The position numbers were made by a program, and so were the translations under genes. Below are positions 7,892 through 17,221 of a stretch of DNA of 64,000 bases, piece by piece. The notes beneath the pieces were generated by a model. The model was not told where the DNA came from and made no database searches. It was given only the letters and a program-made list of their open reading frames with translations. The first letter of the stretch is position 1. Every line of letters starts with the position of its first letter. The stretch is from Olsenella sp. An285 (GTDB lineage Bacteria > Actinomycetota > Coriobacteriia > Coriobacteriales > Atopobiaceae), in the NCBI RefSeq assembly GCF_002159625.1, contig NZ_NFIZ01000001.1, forward strand, positions 186,001 through 250,000, read 5' to 3'.

Positions 7892-9031
7892 ATGGACCAG
7901 AGCCTGTTCACCTATGACGTCATAGCCGAGGATCCCGGCACCCACGCCCGCGCCGGCGTGCTCCACACCCCGCACGGCGACGTCCCCACGCCCATCTTCA
8001 TGCCGGTGGGGACCAAGGCCACGGTCAAGGGGATCATGCCGTCCACCCTGCGCGAGCTCGGCACCAAGATCCTCCTTGCCAACACCTACCACCTCTCCAT
8101 GCGCCCCGGGGCCGACCTCGTGGCGGAGATGGGCGGCCTCCACGACTTCATGCGCTGGGACGGCCCCATCCTCACCGACTCCGGCGGATTCCAGGTTTTC
8201 AGCCATGAGGAGTTCTTCCGTCTTTCCAGGGACGGGGTTCGCTTTCGCGCCATCGACTACGACGGAAAGTGGATCACCTGGACGCCCGAGGAGAACATGG
8301 CCATCGCCCAGAAGCTCGGGGCGGACATCGTGATGCAGCTGGACCAGTGCGTGGGCTATCCCGCGCCCCGGAAGAAGGTCGAGCGCTCCGTGGAGCTCTC
8401 GAGCTATTGGGCAGAGCGCTGCTATGCGGCCCATACCCGCCCCGACCAGGCGCTCTTTGGCATCGTCCAGGGCGGGATGCACCTTGACCTGCGCCTGAGG
8501 TCGCTGCGTCACCTCGAGGAGATCGGCGACTTCCCGGGCTACGGCATCGGCGGCTACTCGGTGGGGGAGGACCACGAGACCATGTTCGAGACCCTCGAGC
8601 CGCTGGTCTCGGAGCACATGCCCCGGAACAAGCCCCGCTACCTCATGGGGGTGGGCAACCCCACCACGCTGGTGCGCGCCGTCGGCTGCGGCGTGGACAT
8701 GTTCGACTGCGTCCTTCCCACGCGCACGGCGCGCACGGGGTCGGCCTTCTCCAGCGAGGGGCGCCTCAACTTCCGCCACGCCCGCTTCGCCCACGACCCG
8801 CGCCCCATAGACGAGGCCTGCACCTGCCCCGCCTGCCAGGCCGGCTTCTCGCGCTCCTACCTGCACCACCTCGTTCGCCAGAAGGAGATGCTCGCCGGCA
8901 TCCTCATCTCCCAGCACAACATTCACTTCCTGCTGGACCTCATGCGCCGCGCCCGCGAGGCCGTCGTCGCCGGGACATACGGCGCCTTCGTCGAGGAGTG
9001 GATGGCCTCTCCCGCCGCGCGCGACTGGTAG
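7892..9031 (+). CDS. tgt: tRNA-guanine(34) transglycosylase
   Basis: Tgt swaps guanine-34 for preQ1 in tRNAs with GUN anticodons, the step before QueA. The protein has 379 residues. DSGGFQVFS near residue 95 holds the general-base Asp, and FDCVLPTR near residue 270 the nucleophile Asp. The zinc site is CTCPAC near residue 309 followed by YLHHL. ATG 7892 follows a GGAG box. With queH and queA it gives three queuosine-pathway steps on one strand. The next gene (SecD-like) follows after 88 bp, an order reminiscent of tgt-yajC-secD clusters, but yajC is missing. Confidence 0.95.
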   Translation: MDQSLFTYDVIAEDPGTHARAGVLHTPHGDVPTPIFMPVGTKATVKGIMPSTLRELGTKILLANTYHLSMRPGADLVAEMGGLHDFMRWDGPILTDSGGFQVFSHEEFFRLSRDGVRFRAIDYDGKWITWTPEENMAIAQKLGADIVMQLDQCVGYPAPRKKVERSVELSSYWAERCYAAHTRPDQALFGIVQGGMHLDLRLRSLRHLEEIGDFPGYGIGGYSVGEDHETMFETLEPLVSEHMPRNKPRYLMGVGNPTTLVRAVGCGVDMFDCVLPTRTARTGSAFSSEGRLNFRHARFAHDPRPIDEACTCPACQAGFSRSYLHHLVRQKEMLAGILISQHNIHFLLDLMRRAREAVVAGTYGAFVEEWMASPAARDW

Positions 9032-9063
9032 CGCCGGCGCCGCGTGCCCTCTTCGCGTTGCGC

Positions 9064-9069
9064 TATCAT
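9064..9069 (+). promoter_or_regulatory. Candidate -10 box (TATCAT) for the SecD-like gene
   Basis: TATCAT lies in the short gap after tgt, about 50 bp before the chosen start. GCTATCAT recurs upstream of the WecA-type gene at 30923. No convincing -35 is visible, so this is suggestive only. Confidence 0.35.
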
Positions 9070-9119
9070 TGACCGGATTGACAACGGGGCCCATGGCCCG
9101 AGCAACCGAAGAGGCACAG

Positions 9120-10565
9120 ATGGCAGACAAGAAGAACCAGGCCCGCGCGGGCGAGGCCGAGAAGGACGAGAAGACCACCGGCGTGAGCCGCTGGAAGCAG
9201 GAGGAGGGCGGCGGCAAGAAGCGCCGTCGCATCCGCTCGAGGAAGGGCCTGCCCAAGGGCGCGGGGACCCAGATCTTCGCGCTCGTGGTGGCGCTCGCCC
9301 TCGTGGCGTGCGCGGTCGCCGCGGCGTGGCCGCCCGCCGAGCGCCTGGGCTGGGGCACGGACTTCGCCGGCGGCGCCTCCTACACCTACGTGGCGGACTC
9401 CGACGCCGACCTCGCCTCCGCGGCCGGCATCGTCCGCTCGCGCCTCGAGCGCATGGGCGCGACCGGCGCATCCGTCACCGCCGAGGACGGCACGCTCACC
9501 GTGAAGCTCCCCGCCGCGCATGACGACGCCAGCGCGGTGGAGGAGGCCACCGGGGTCGGGACCCTCGAGCTCGTGCGCCTTGACGCCGTCTCGGACGCCG
9601 ACGCCATCGCCCGCATCCAGAGCGGCTCCACGGACGTGACGCTCGAGGAGGGCACCTACGAGCCCTTCATCCAGAGCTCCCAGATAACGTCCGCCGCCGC
9701 CGTCCTCACGTCCTCCACGAGCGCGAGCTACGGCCTCACGCTCTCCTTCGACTCCGAGGGCGCGGCCGCCTTCGAGGAGGTCACCGCCGAGCTCGCGCCC
9801 GTCTACGGGCAGATCCTCATCGTCGCCGACGGCACCGTCGTCGCCGCCCCGCAGGTGAGCCAGGCCATCTCCGGCGGTCAGGTGAGCGTCTCCGCCGGCC
9901 TCACGCAGCAGGAGGCAACCGGCATCGCCGCGGCGGTCGAGACGGGCGAGCTGCCCTGTGCGCTCACCCAGCAGGCCTCCGAGTCCGTTGCCCCCGTCGT
10001 GGGCACCTCGCAGTTCCTCCAGGCCGTCATCGTGGCCGGTGTGGTGGTGCTCGCCCTGCTCGTGGCCCTTCTCGTCTGGATGCGCCTGCTCGGCCTCGTG
10101 GCCTGGGCGGGCCTCGTGGCGCTGTGCTTCTTCGAGGTGGGCGGCCTTGCACTCCTCTCCGGCGAGGGGATCTTCGTCCCCTCCGTCACCGCGTACCTCG
10201 CCGCCGCCGTGGCGGTCCTCGTGGTCTTTGCCGCGAGCCTGTACTACCTGGCCGGCGTGCGCTCCCGCATGCGCGCGGGCACCAACGCCCGTGACGCCGT
10301 GCGCGTCACGCTGCGCGCCCAGTCGCGCGAGCTCGCCGTCGTGGCGGCGGTGCTCGCCGTGGGCGGGACGCTCCTCTACTTCTTCTACTCCTTCGGTGGC
10401 TACCCCACGTTCTCCTCGGGCCTGTGCCTGCCGGTGGCCGTGGTCTCCGGCGCGCTCTCCGTCCTTCTGGTGACGGTCCCGCTGGTGCGCCTGGCGGCCC
10501 TCGGTCCCATGCGCTCCCACCCCGGTGCCTGGGGCGTCTCTCGCAGAGACGCGGACGAGCGGTAG
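9120..10565 (+). CDS. Divergent SecD-like membrane protein
   Basis: The 481-residue protein has a basic N-terminus, a first membrane helix at about residues 45-70, and a periplasmic-type domain of about 220 residues starting GTDFAGGASYTY (compare GxDxxGG in SecD/SecF). A C-terminal block of five or six helices follows. SecD/F resemblance is clear in GQILIVADGTVVAAPQ and in the layout. The export helix that normally reads like GMAVDANVLIFERIREE is instead AVAVLVVFAASLYYLAGVRS, so the conserved Asp and Asn are absent. No secF or yajC is next to it. ATG 9120 follows AAGAGG; an upstream ATG at 9093 is possible. The N-terminus holds AEKDEK, encoded by the CGAGAAG motif. recJ starts on the next base after its stop. 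Confidence 0.7.
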   Translation: MADKKNQARAGEAEKDEKTTGVSRWKQEEGGGKKRRRIRSRKGLPKGAGTQIFALVVALALVACAVAAAWPPAERLGWGTDFAGGASYTYVADSDADLASAAGIVRSRLERMGATGASVTAEDGTLTVKLPAAHDDASAVEEATGVGTLELVRLDAVSDADAIARIQSGSTDVTLEEGTYEPFIQSSQITSAAAVLTSSTSASYGLTLSFDSEGAAAFEEVTAELAPVYGQILIVADGTVVAAPQVSQAISGGQVSVSAGLTQQEATGIAAAVETGELPCALTQQASESVAPVVGTSQFLQAVIVAGVVVLALLVALLVWMRLLGLVAWAGLVALCFFEVGGLALLSGEGIFVPSVTAYLAAAVAVLVVFAASLYYLAGVRSRMRAGTNARDAVRVTLRAQSRELAVVAAVLAVGGTLLYFFYSFGGYPTFSSGLCLPVAVVSGALSVLLVTVPLVRLAALGPMRSHPGAWGVSRRDADER

Positions 10566-13500
10566 ATGCCCGGCCTTTCCGACAGCCGCCGCTGGAGCGT
10601 CCTCGCGGCGGACCCGGAGGCGGAGCGCTCCCTCGCGGCCGAGCTCAAGATCTCGCCCCTCGTGGCCCACGTCCTCGCGGCCCGCGGGCTCAGGGAGCCG
10701 CGCGAGGCCCGGGAGTTCCTCTCGCCCTCTCTCGCGCGCGACTGGGCCGACCCGCTCTGCATCCCCGGCATGGGGGAGGTCGCCGACCGTCTTGAGCGCG
10801 CCCTCGACCGGGGCGAGAAGATCGCGGTGTTCGGCGACTTCGACGTCGACGGCATGACCTCGACCTGCCTGCTCACGCTCGGCCTGCGCCGCCTGGGCGG
10901 CAGCGTGTTCCCGTTCATCCCGCACCGCTTTGGCGAGGGGTACGGCCTCTCGCGCGAGGCGCTCGCCCGCGTGCGCGAGGCGTGCGACCCGGACCTGGTG
11001 GTGACCGTCGACAACGGCATCGCGGCGGCAAGGGAGGTCGAGTGGCTCGTGGCCGAGGGCGTCGACGTGGTGGTGACCGACCATCACGAGCCCGCCGACC
11101 TCGTGCCCGAGGGCGTGCCCGTGACCGACCCCAAGCTCTCCGACACCTGTCCCTCTCGCGACCTCGCGGGGGCCGGCGTGGCCCTCAAGCTCGTGTGCGA
11201 GCTCGGGCGGCGCCGCGGCGAGCCCGACCTCTGGCTCGAGTTCCGCGACGTGGCCGCCCTGGGGACGCTCTCGGACATGATGCGCCTCTCGGGTGAGAAC
11301 CGCGCTCTCGTCTCCGAGGGCATCGAGCTCATGCGCCGCGGCGCTCGCCCCGGCCTCTCGGCGCTCGCCGCCACGGCCGGGCTCGACATCGCCGAGGCCA
11401 CGGCGGACAGCCTGCCCTTCTCCATCATCCCGCGCCTCAACGCGGCGGGCCGCATGGGCTCCACGGACGCGGCGCTCGACCTCCTCCTCACGGACGACCC
11501 CGCCGAGGCGGTCACGCTTGCCGGGCGGCTCGAGGCCGTGAACTCGGAGCGGCGCGAGACCGAGGCCGCCCTCGCGGAGGCCGCCCTCGCGGAGGTCGAG
11601 CGCACCTACCGCGGCGGGCGTGCCGTCGTCGTGGGCGGCAGGGGCTGGCACGAGGGCGTGAAGGGCATCGTCGCCTCACGCCTCGTGAGCCGCTACCACG
11701 TCCCCTCGATCGTCTTCACCATCAACGAGGAGGGAATCGCCCGCGGCTCCGGCCGCTCGGTGGGCTCCGTCGACCTCTTCCATGCCGTCGAGCAGTGCTC
11801 GGACGTCCTCGTGCGCTTTGGCGGGCACGCCGGCGCGGTGGGCATCACCTGCGAGGCGGCGCGCCTGGACGAGTTCCGAGAGCGCCTCGAGCGGGCGCTC
11901 GACGAGCTTCCCGCTGAGCAGTTCGAGGACACCGGCGAGGTCACGGCCGTCGTCTCCCTCTCCGAGCTCACGGTGGAGAGCATAGACGCCCTCGAGAGCC
12001 TCCAGCCCTTCGGCCAGGGGAACAAGAAGCCCCTCTTTGCCGTCACGGGCGTGAGCATGCGCAGCCGAGCTCGCGTGGGCGCCGACGGCTCGCACCTGCG
12101 CTTCCTGGCAACCGATGGCGCGAATTCCGTCGCCGCTATCATGTTCCGCGCGCCGGACCCGGAGCGCGCCGCCTCCTGGGAGGGCGTGGTCGACCTCGTC
12201 TTCGAGGCAGTCAACGAAACCTGGCAGGGGAGGATCAAGCCAAAGCTCATGGTGAAGGACATCCTCTTCCGTGACGTTGCCGGTCTGGGGGACCCCTCCC
12301 TCGCAGACGAGCTCCTCGCCCAGGCGGAGGATGAGATGATGCCCCGCCCGGGTGCCGTGCGCCCCGATGCCCGCCCGTCTTGCCCCGAGGGCGCGTCCGA
12401 GCTCCGCGCCGAGCTCTCCTGCCTCTCTAAGGAGGAGCTGACGGACGCCCTGCGTCGAGCCCTCATAGGTGACGCCGCGCTGCTGCCGGCGCAGGCGGCA
12501 GCCCTCGACCGCCTCTCCGCGGGCCGCTCCTGCCTCGCCGTCATGGCAACCGGGCGCGGAAAGTCGCTCGTCTTCCATCTGCACGCCGCCCGCGAGGCCC
12601 TGCGATCCGGCCGCGCGAGCGTCTTCGTGTACCCGCTCCGCGCCCTCGTGGCGGACCAGGCCTTCCACCTTTCGCAGGACCTCGCGCCCCTGGGGGTGTC
12701 CGTCGAGGTGCTCACCGGCGAGACTCCCGGCCCCGAGCGCGAGCGGGTCCTCTTGGGCCTCGCCGACGGGACGGTGGACGTCGTCCTCACGACGCCCGAG
12801 TTCCTCTCCATCCACCGCGCGCGCTTCGCCGAGTCCCGGCGCGTGGGCTTCCTCGTGGTTGACGAGGCCCATCACGCCGGCGCCTCCAAGCCCGGGGACA
12901 GGGACGCCTACCTCGAGCTTCCCGCCATCCGCCACGACCTTGGCGAGCCCGTGTGCCTTGCGGTGACGGCCACCGCGGCGCGCGAGGTGGCCGCGCGCGT
13001 CTGCGATCTTCTCGCCATATCTCCCGATGACGTGGTCGTGGACGAGGCCGTGCGCGGCAACCTCGTCATCGACGACCTCCGCGAGCTGCGCGACCGCGAC
13101 TCCGCCCTGGCCTCCATCGTCGCCCTCGGCGAGAAGAGCGTGGTCTACGTCACGTCGCGCGACCAGGCCGTCTCGCTCGTGCGCATGCTGCGCCACCGCG
13201 TGCCCGAGCTCGCCGCTCGCGTGGCCTTCTACCACGCCGGCCTCGGGCGTGACGTCCGCGCTCGCGTGGAGCGCGCCTTCCGGGGCGACGACCTCTCCTG
13301 CATCGTCTCCACGAGCGCCTTCGGCGAGGGGGTCAACCTGCCGGGGATCCGCCACGTGGTGCTCTTTGGGCTCCCGCTGGGGCAGGTCGAGTTCAACCAG
13401 ATGAGCGGTCGCGCGGGCCGCGACGGGGCGCCGGCCACGGTGCACGTGCTCTTTGGGTCGCGCGACGTCTCCCTCGACCAGACGCTCCTCAGCGCCGCCG

Positions 13501-13931
13501 CGCCCCCGCGCGAGCGGCTCGTGACGCTCTACCGCTCGCTCCTCTCGCTCTCGAGGTCGCTTGGGGAGTTCCCCCTCGACGACGCCCTCATCGCCCGCGA
13601 GGCGCTCTCCCTCGACCCGCGAGCCCCGATCTCCGCCGGCGAGGTGGAGACCGGCGTCACGGTCTTCTCCGAGCTCGGCTTCTGCGCCGTCTCCGGCTGG
13701 GGGGAGGACCGCGTGGTGAGGATGGCGCCGGCCCCCTCCCACATGGAGCTCGCCCGCTCGGTCTGCTACGCGGAGGGCCTGCGGGCGCGCGCCGCCTTCG
13801 AGGAGTTCAGCGCCTGGGCCCTTGGTTCGGCCGCCGACGAGCTTCTCGCGCGCGTCAACCGTCCCATCACCCCGGACTTCGGTATTATTTTCGGGGAAGG
13901 GAAGGAGAGTCCCCATGCCCAGCAACGATAG
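10566..13931 (+). CDS. recJ: RecJ exonuclease fused to a RecQ-like helicase
   Basis: The 1121-residue protein has two enzymes in one chain. The N-terminal half is RecJ, a 5'-3' single-strand DNA exonuclease: FGDFDVDGMTS near residue 96, VTDHHE near 175, NAAGRMGS near 292, GGHAGAVGI near 420, then an OB-type region to about 590. The C-terminal half is a superfamily 2 helicase: Walker A MATGRGKS near 660, DEAHH near 765, AVTATAA near 800 and QMSGRAGRDG near 945, as in RecQ. No RecQ C-terminal zinc/winged-helix or HRDC domain is evident. It begins immediately after the SecD-like stop and overlaps rel by 17 bp. The fusion suggests coupled unwinding and 5'-end resection; normal RecJ is about 560-580 residues. 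Confidence 0.92.
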   Translation: MPGLSDSRRWSVLAADPEAERSLAAELKISPLVAHVLAARGLREPREAREFLSPSLARDWADPLCIPGMGEVADRLERALDRGEKIAVFGDFDVDGMTSTCLLTLGLRRLGGSVFPFIPHRFGEGYGLSREALARVREACDPDLVVTVDNGIAAAREVEWLVAEGVDVVVTDHHEPADLVPEGVPVTDPKLSDTCPSRDLAGAGVALKLVCELGRRRGEPDLWLEFRDVAALGTLSDMMRLSGENRALVSEGIELMRRGARPGLSALAATAGLDIAEATADSLPFSIIPRLNAAGRMGSTDAALDLLLTDDPAEAVTLAGRLEAVNSERRETEAALAEAALAEVERTYRGGRAVVVGGRGWHEGVKGIVASRLVSRYHVPSIVFTINEEGIARGSGRSVGSVDLFHAVEQCSDVLVRFGGHAGAVGITCEAARLDEFRERLERALDELPAEQFEDTGEVTAVVSLSELTVESIDALESLQPFGQGNKKPLFAVTGVSMRSRARVGADGSHLRFLATDGANSVAAIMFRAPDPERAASWEGVVDLVFEAVNETWQGRIKPKLMVKDILFRDVAGLGDPSLADELLAQAEDEMMPRPGAVRPDARPSCPEGASELRAELSCLSKEELTDALRRALIGDAALLPAQAAALDRLSAGRSCLAVMATGRGKSLVFHLHAAREALRSGRASVFVYPLRALVADQAFHLSQDLAPLGVSVEVLTGETPGPERERVLLGLADGTVDVVLTTPEFLSIHRARFAESRRVGFLVVDEAHHAGASKPGDRDAYLELPAIRHDLGEPVCLAVTATAAREVAARVCDLLAISPDDVVVDEAVRGNLVIDDLRELRDRDSALASIVALGEKSVVYVTSRDQAVSLVRMLRHRVPELAARVAFYHAGLGRDVRARVERAFRGDDLSCIVSTSAFGEGVNLPGIRHVVLFGLPLGQVEFNQMSGRAGRDGAPATVHVLFGSRDVSLDQTLLSAAAPPRERLVTLYRSLLSLSRSLGEFPLDDALIAREALSLDPRAPISAGEVETGVTVFSELGFCAVSGWGEDRVVRMAPAPSHMELARSVCYAEGLRARAAFEEFSAWALGSAADELLARVNRPITPDFGIIFGEGKESPHAQQR

Positions 13932-16320
13932 GCCGCCCGCCTCGGCGCCCGTCCCGGCGAGCTCCGCGCCCGCCGCCCCCGCCCCGGTGGCCTCCAAGCC
14001 GCAGCCCAAGCCGGTCCCCGGCGCTGCCAACTTCCGCCTCCTCCAGTCCGCGTGTGAGGCCTACCTCGACACCGAGGGGTGCGAGAAGGTCGAGCGCGCG
14101 TACCGCTTTGCCGCGGACTATCACCGCGACCAGCGCCGCCGCTCCGGCGAGCCCTACATCAACCATCCCGTCGAGGTCGCGCTCATCCTCGCGCACGACC
14201 TGCGCATGGACGAGGACACCATCTGCGCGGCGCTGCTGCACGACACGGTGGAGGACACGCCCGCAACGCTCGACGAGCTCAAGGAGCTCTTCGGCGAGAC
14301 GGTCACCGACCTCGTGGACGGCGTGACCAAGCTCACCTCCATCCAGGTCTCCTCGATGGACGCCAAGCAGGCGTGGAACCTGCGCAAGATGTTCCTGGCC
14401 ATGAGCCGCGACATCCGCGTGGTCATCATCAAGCTCGCGGACCGCCTGCACAACATGCGGACGCTGGCGGCCCTCCCGCCCGATCGCCGCCAGTTCAAGG
14501 CGCGCGAGACCATGGACGTCTATGCGCCGCTCGCGGACCGCCTGGGCATCTCGTCGGTCAAGTGGGAGCTCGAGGACCTCGCCTTCTTCTGGCTCGAGCC
14601 GGACGAGTACCAGCGCGTCGCGCGCATGGTCCAGGACTCCCGCGCCCAGCGCGAGGACGACACCGAGGCGGCCATCAAGACGCTCGACGACGAGCTCAAG
14701 GCCGCCGGGCTCAAGAACTACCAGATCACGGGTCGCCCCAAGCACCTCTGGAGCATCTACCAGAAGATGACCCGCAAGGGCCGCGAGTTCTCCGACATCT
14801 ACGACCTCATCGCCCTGCGCGTGATCACGCAGACGGTGGGGGACTGCTACTCGGCCCTGGGCGCCGTCCACTCGCTGTGGAACCCGATGCCCGGCCGCTT
14901 CAAGGACTACATCGCCACGCCCAAGGCCAACCTCTACCAGAGCCTGCACACCACCGTCGTGGGCCCGGACGGCAAGCCCATCGAGATCCAGATCCGCACC
15001 GCGGAGATGCACGAGGCCTCCGAGTACGGCATCGCCGCCCACTGGCTCTACAAGAAGGAGGGCAACTCCCGCGGCCGCATGAGCGCCGAGGACCGCGCCA
15101 TCGACTCCACCATCAACTGGATCCGCAAGACCCTCGACTGGGCCACCGAGGACGACATCGACGACCCGCACGAGTTCCTCGACAACCTGCGCGTGGACCT
15201 CTTCGAGCACGAGATCTTCGTCTTCACGCCCAAGGGCGAGGTCATGAGCCTGCGCCGCGACTCCACGCCGCTCGACTTTGCCTACGCCGTCCACACCGAG
15301 GTGGGCAACCACTGCGTGGGCGCCAAGGTCAACGGCTCGGTGGTGCCGCTCTCCTACAAGCTCAGCATGGGCGACCGCGTGGAGATCCTCACCAACAAGA
15401 ACGCCAAGCCGTCGCGCGACTGGATGGGCATCGTGGTGATGCCGTCCACGCGAGCCAAGATCCGCAAGTTCTTCTCGACCCAGAACAGGAACGACGACGC
15501 CGAGGCCGGGCGCACCGAGCTCGCCCACGAGCTGCGCAAGCGCGGCTACGGCATCTCCACCAAGCGCACGGTCAAGGCCATCGCGCGCGTGTGCGAGCAC
15601 TTCGAGCTCCGCACCCCGGACGACCTCTTTGCCTGCATCCACACCGGCAAGGTCTCCGTCAAGCAGGCGGCCAACCGCATCGAGGAGATCCTCGAGGAGG
15701 GATCGCCCGAGCAGATCGCCGCCGCGGCGGCCGAGGCGGAGAGGCGCGCCGAGCACGAGCGCGCCATGGCCACCGGCACGCCGGTCATGAAGTCCTACGC
15801 GCTCACGCAGGCCGCGCGCGGCAAGCGCAAGCGCAGCAACTGCGGCGTCGTCGTGAAGGGCGACCCCGATCTCCTGGTGCACCTGGCCCACTGCTGCAAC
15901 CCCGTGGCGGGCGACGAGATCGTGGGCTTCATCACGCGCGGCCGCGGCGTCTCCGTGCACCGCTCCAACTGCCCCAACGTGACGGACCTCATGAGGAACC
16001 CCGACCGCATGATCGAGGTCGCCTGGGACACCTCGGGTGCCACCGAGTTTCGCGTGGAGATCGTCGTGGAGGCAACGGACCGCATGGGCCTCCTCAAGGA
16101 CATCACCGTCGCCATCGGGGACGCGGGGGCCAACATCCTCTCCGCCGCAACCCAGACGAGCGCCCAGGGCGTCGCGCGCCTGCGCTTCCTCGTGGCCATC
16201 TCGGACGCGAGCCTGCTCGACGTGCTGCTCTCCGCCGTGAGCCGCGTGCCCTCGGTCTACGACGCGCGCCGCATCATGCCCGGCGAGGGCGCCAACCAGA
16301 TGAAGCAGCGCGTGCGGTAG
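13915..16320 (+). CDS. rel: Bifunctional (p)ppGpp synthetase/hydrolase (RelA/SpoT)
   Basis: A long Rsh enzyme of 801 residues that makes and degrades the stringent-response alarmones. Order: a Pro/Ala-rich N-terminal tail (1-45), the HD hydrolase domain with HDTVED near residue 109, and the synthetase domain with GRFKDYIATPK near residue 328 and EIQIRT near 360. The RFKD form is typical of bifunctional enzymes. TGS (about 435-500), a Cys-containing conserved region (AHCCNPVAGDEI) and a C-terminal ACT domain (about 720-795) follow. ATG 13915 has GGAAGGAG upstream and lies inside the 3' end of recJ, so translation may be coupled. Confidence 0.95.
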   Translation: MPSNDRPPASAPVPASSAPAAPAPVASKPQPKPVPGAANFRLLQSACEAYLDTEGCEKVERAYRFAADYHRDQRRRSGEPYINHPVEVALILAHDLRMDEDTICAALLHDTVEDTPATLDELKELFGETVTDLVDGVTKLTSIQVSSMDAKQAWNLRKMFLAMSRDIRVVIIKLADRLHNMRTLAALPPDRRQFKARETMDVYAPLADRLGISSVKWELEDLAFFWLEPDEYQRVARMVQDSRAQREDDTEAAIKTLDDELKAAGLKNYQITGRPKHLWSIYQKMTRKGREFSDIYDLIALRVITQTVGDCYSALGAVHSLWNPMPGRFKDYIATPKANLYQSLHTTVVGPDGKPIEIQIRTAEMHEASEYGIAAHWLYKKEGNSRGRMSAEDRAIDSTINWIRKTLDWATEDDIDDPHEFLDNLRVDLFEHEIFVFTPKGEVMSLRRDSTPLDFAYAVHTEVGNHCVGAKVNGSVVPLSYKLSMGDRVEILTNKNAKPSRDWMGIVVMPSTRAKIRKFFSTQNRNDDAEAGRTELAHELRKRGYGISTKRTVKAIARVCEHFELRTPDDLFACIHTGKVSVKQAANRIEEILEEGSPEQIAAAAAEAERRAEHERAMATGTPVMKSYALTQAARGKRKRSNCGVVVKGDPDLLVHLAHCCNPVAGDEIVGFITRGRGVSVHRSNCPNVTDLMRNPDRMIEVAWDTSGATEFRVEIVVEATDRMGLLKDITVAIGDAGANILSAATQTSAQGVARLRFLVAISDASLLDVLLSAVSRVPSVYDARRIMPGEGANQMKQRVR

Positions 16321-16369
16321 CGGCGGGCGAAGGCGCCCGCCGCCGCGCAGCCTTTCGCCAAACGTTGCA

Positions 16370-16399
16370 GGTAGTGGTTACTACCACGTCTAGTACACT
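16370..16399 (+). promoter_or_regulatory. Palindrome GGTAGTGGTTACTACC abutting a TACACT -10 box
   Basis: A 16-bp palindrome at 16370-16385 covers where the -35 would sit for the TACACT box at 16394-16399, in an unusually AT-rich leader before the MBL-hydrolase gene. This looks like a repressor operator, but the regulator is unknown. Confidence 0.45.
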
Positions 16400-16483
16400 A
16401 ATTGGTTAGGTTAGAAGGTCATTTTATTTTTTACGGTCACACTACCTGTGACGTTGCCGGACTCCAAGAGGAACGAGGAGCGC

Positions 16484-17122
16484 ATGACCGAGAAGGACCG
16501 AGACGAGCTGCGGCAGTTCGTGGTGACGCCGCTCCAGACCAACTGCTACGCCTACGTGAGCGCCGGCGAGTGCCTCGTCGTCGACCCGGGCGGCTCCGGC
16601 GCGGCCGTGGCCGAGCACCTCTCCGACGTGCGCGTGACCTGCGTCGCGGCCACGCACGGCCACGGAGACCACGTGGGCGGGGTCGCCGCGCTCTGTCGCG
16701 CCACGGGGGTGCCCTTCGCGCTCCACGCTGCCGACGGCGAGCTCGCGCGCCACGCGGGCGAGATGAGCGAGGTGGGCCGCAGCTACGACGAGAACGCTCC
16801 CGCCGCAGACCGCACGCTCGCAGAGGGCGACGTCATCTCCGTTGGCACGGCCACCTTCACCGTGATGGAGACTCCCGGCCACACGCCGGGCGGCATCGTC
16901 CTTCTGGGCGGTGGCACCGCCGAGGGCCTGGCCTTCGTGGGGGACACGCTCTTTCCCGGGAGCCATGGGCGCACGGACCTCAGGGGCGGCGACGAGCGCC
17001 AGATCCTGGCGTCCCTGCGGCGCATGGCCGCCGAGATTCCGCCCGAGACCATGCTGCTGTGCGGCCACGGACCCGAGACGTCCATGGCGGTCGAGCTGGC
17101 AAGAAACCCGTTCCTGCGCTAG
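16484..17122 (+). CDS. MBL-fold metallohydrolase (glyoxalase II-like)
   Basis: The 212-residue metallo-beta-lactamase-fold protein is of the short glyoxalase-II/YcbL type. The metal motif is THGHGDH near residue 60, with further ligands in ETPGHTPGG, FVGDTLF and LLCGHGPET. Likely activity is hydrolysis of a thioester or related substrate in the cytoplasm; the exact substrate cannot be told from the sequence. ATG 16484 is chosen because GAGGAG precedes it; an in-frame GTG at 16448 lacks a site. It follows rel by 160 bp but has its own AT-rich promoter region with a palindrome. Confidence 0.85.
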   Translation: MTEKDRDELRQFVVTPLQTNCYAYVSAGECLVVDPGGSGAAVAEHLSDVRVTCVAATHGHGDHVGGVAALCRATGVPFALHAADGELARHAGEMSEVGRSYDENAPAADRTLAEGDVISVGTATFTVMETPGHTPGGIVLLGGGTAEGLAFVGDTLFPGSHGRTDLRGGDERQILASLRRMAAEIPPETMLLCGHGPETSMAVELARNPFLR

Positions 17123-17221
17123 GACGGTTCGGGCGGCGCGTTCTTCTCGGCTCTGCCGTCCTTCTCGACGGGCCGCTGAGCCTCTTGATGGGCCGGCACT
17201 TCTCGTCGTTTCACGAGGGGG

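Noticed and set aside
11676-14030. 784-codon minus-strand frame opposite the RecJ fusion
   Set aside because: Low-complexity His/Gly/Glu/Ala composition without motifs, while the plus strand carries full RecJ and helicase motifs. The same applies to the long frames opposite secD, rel, tgt, argS and rho.
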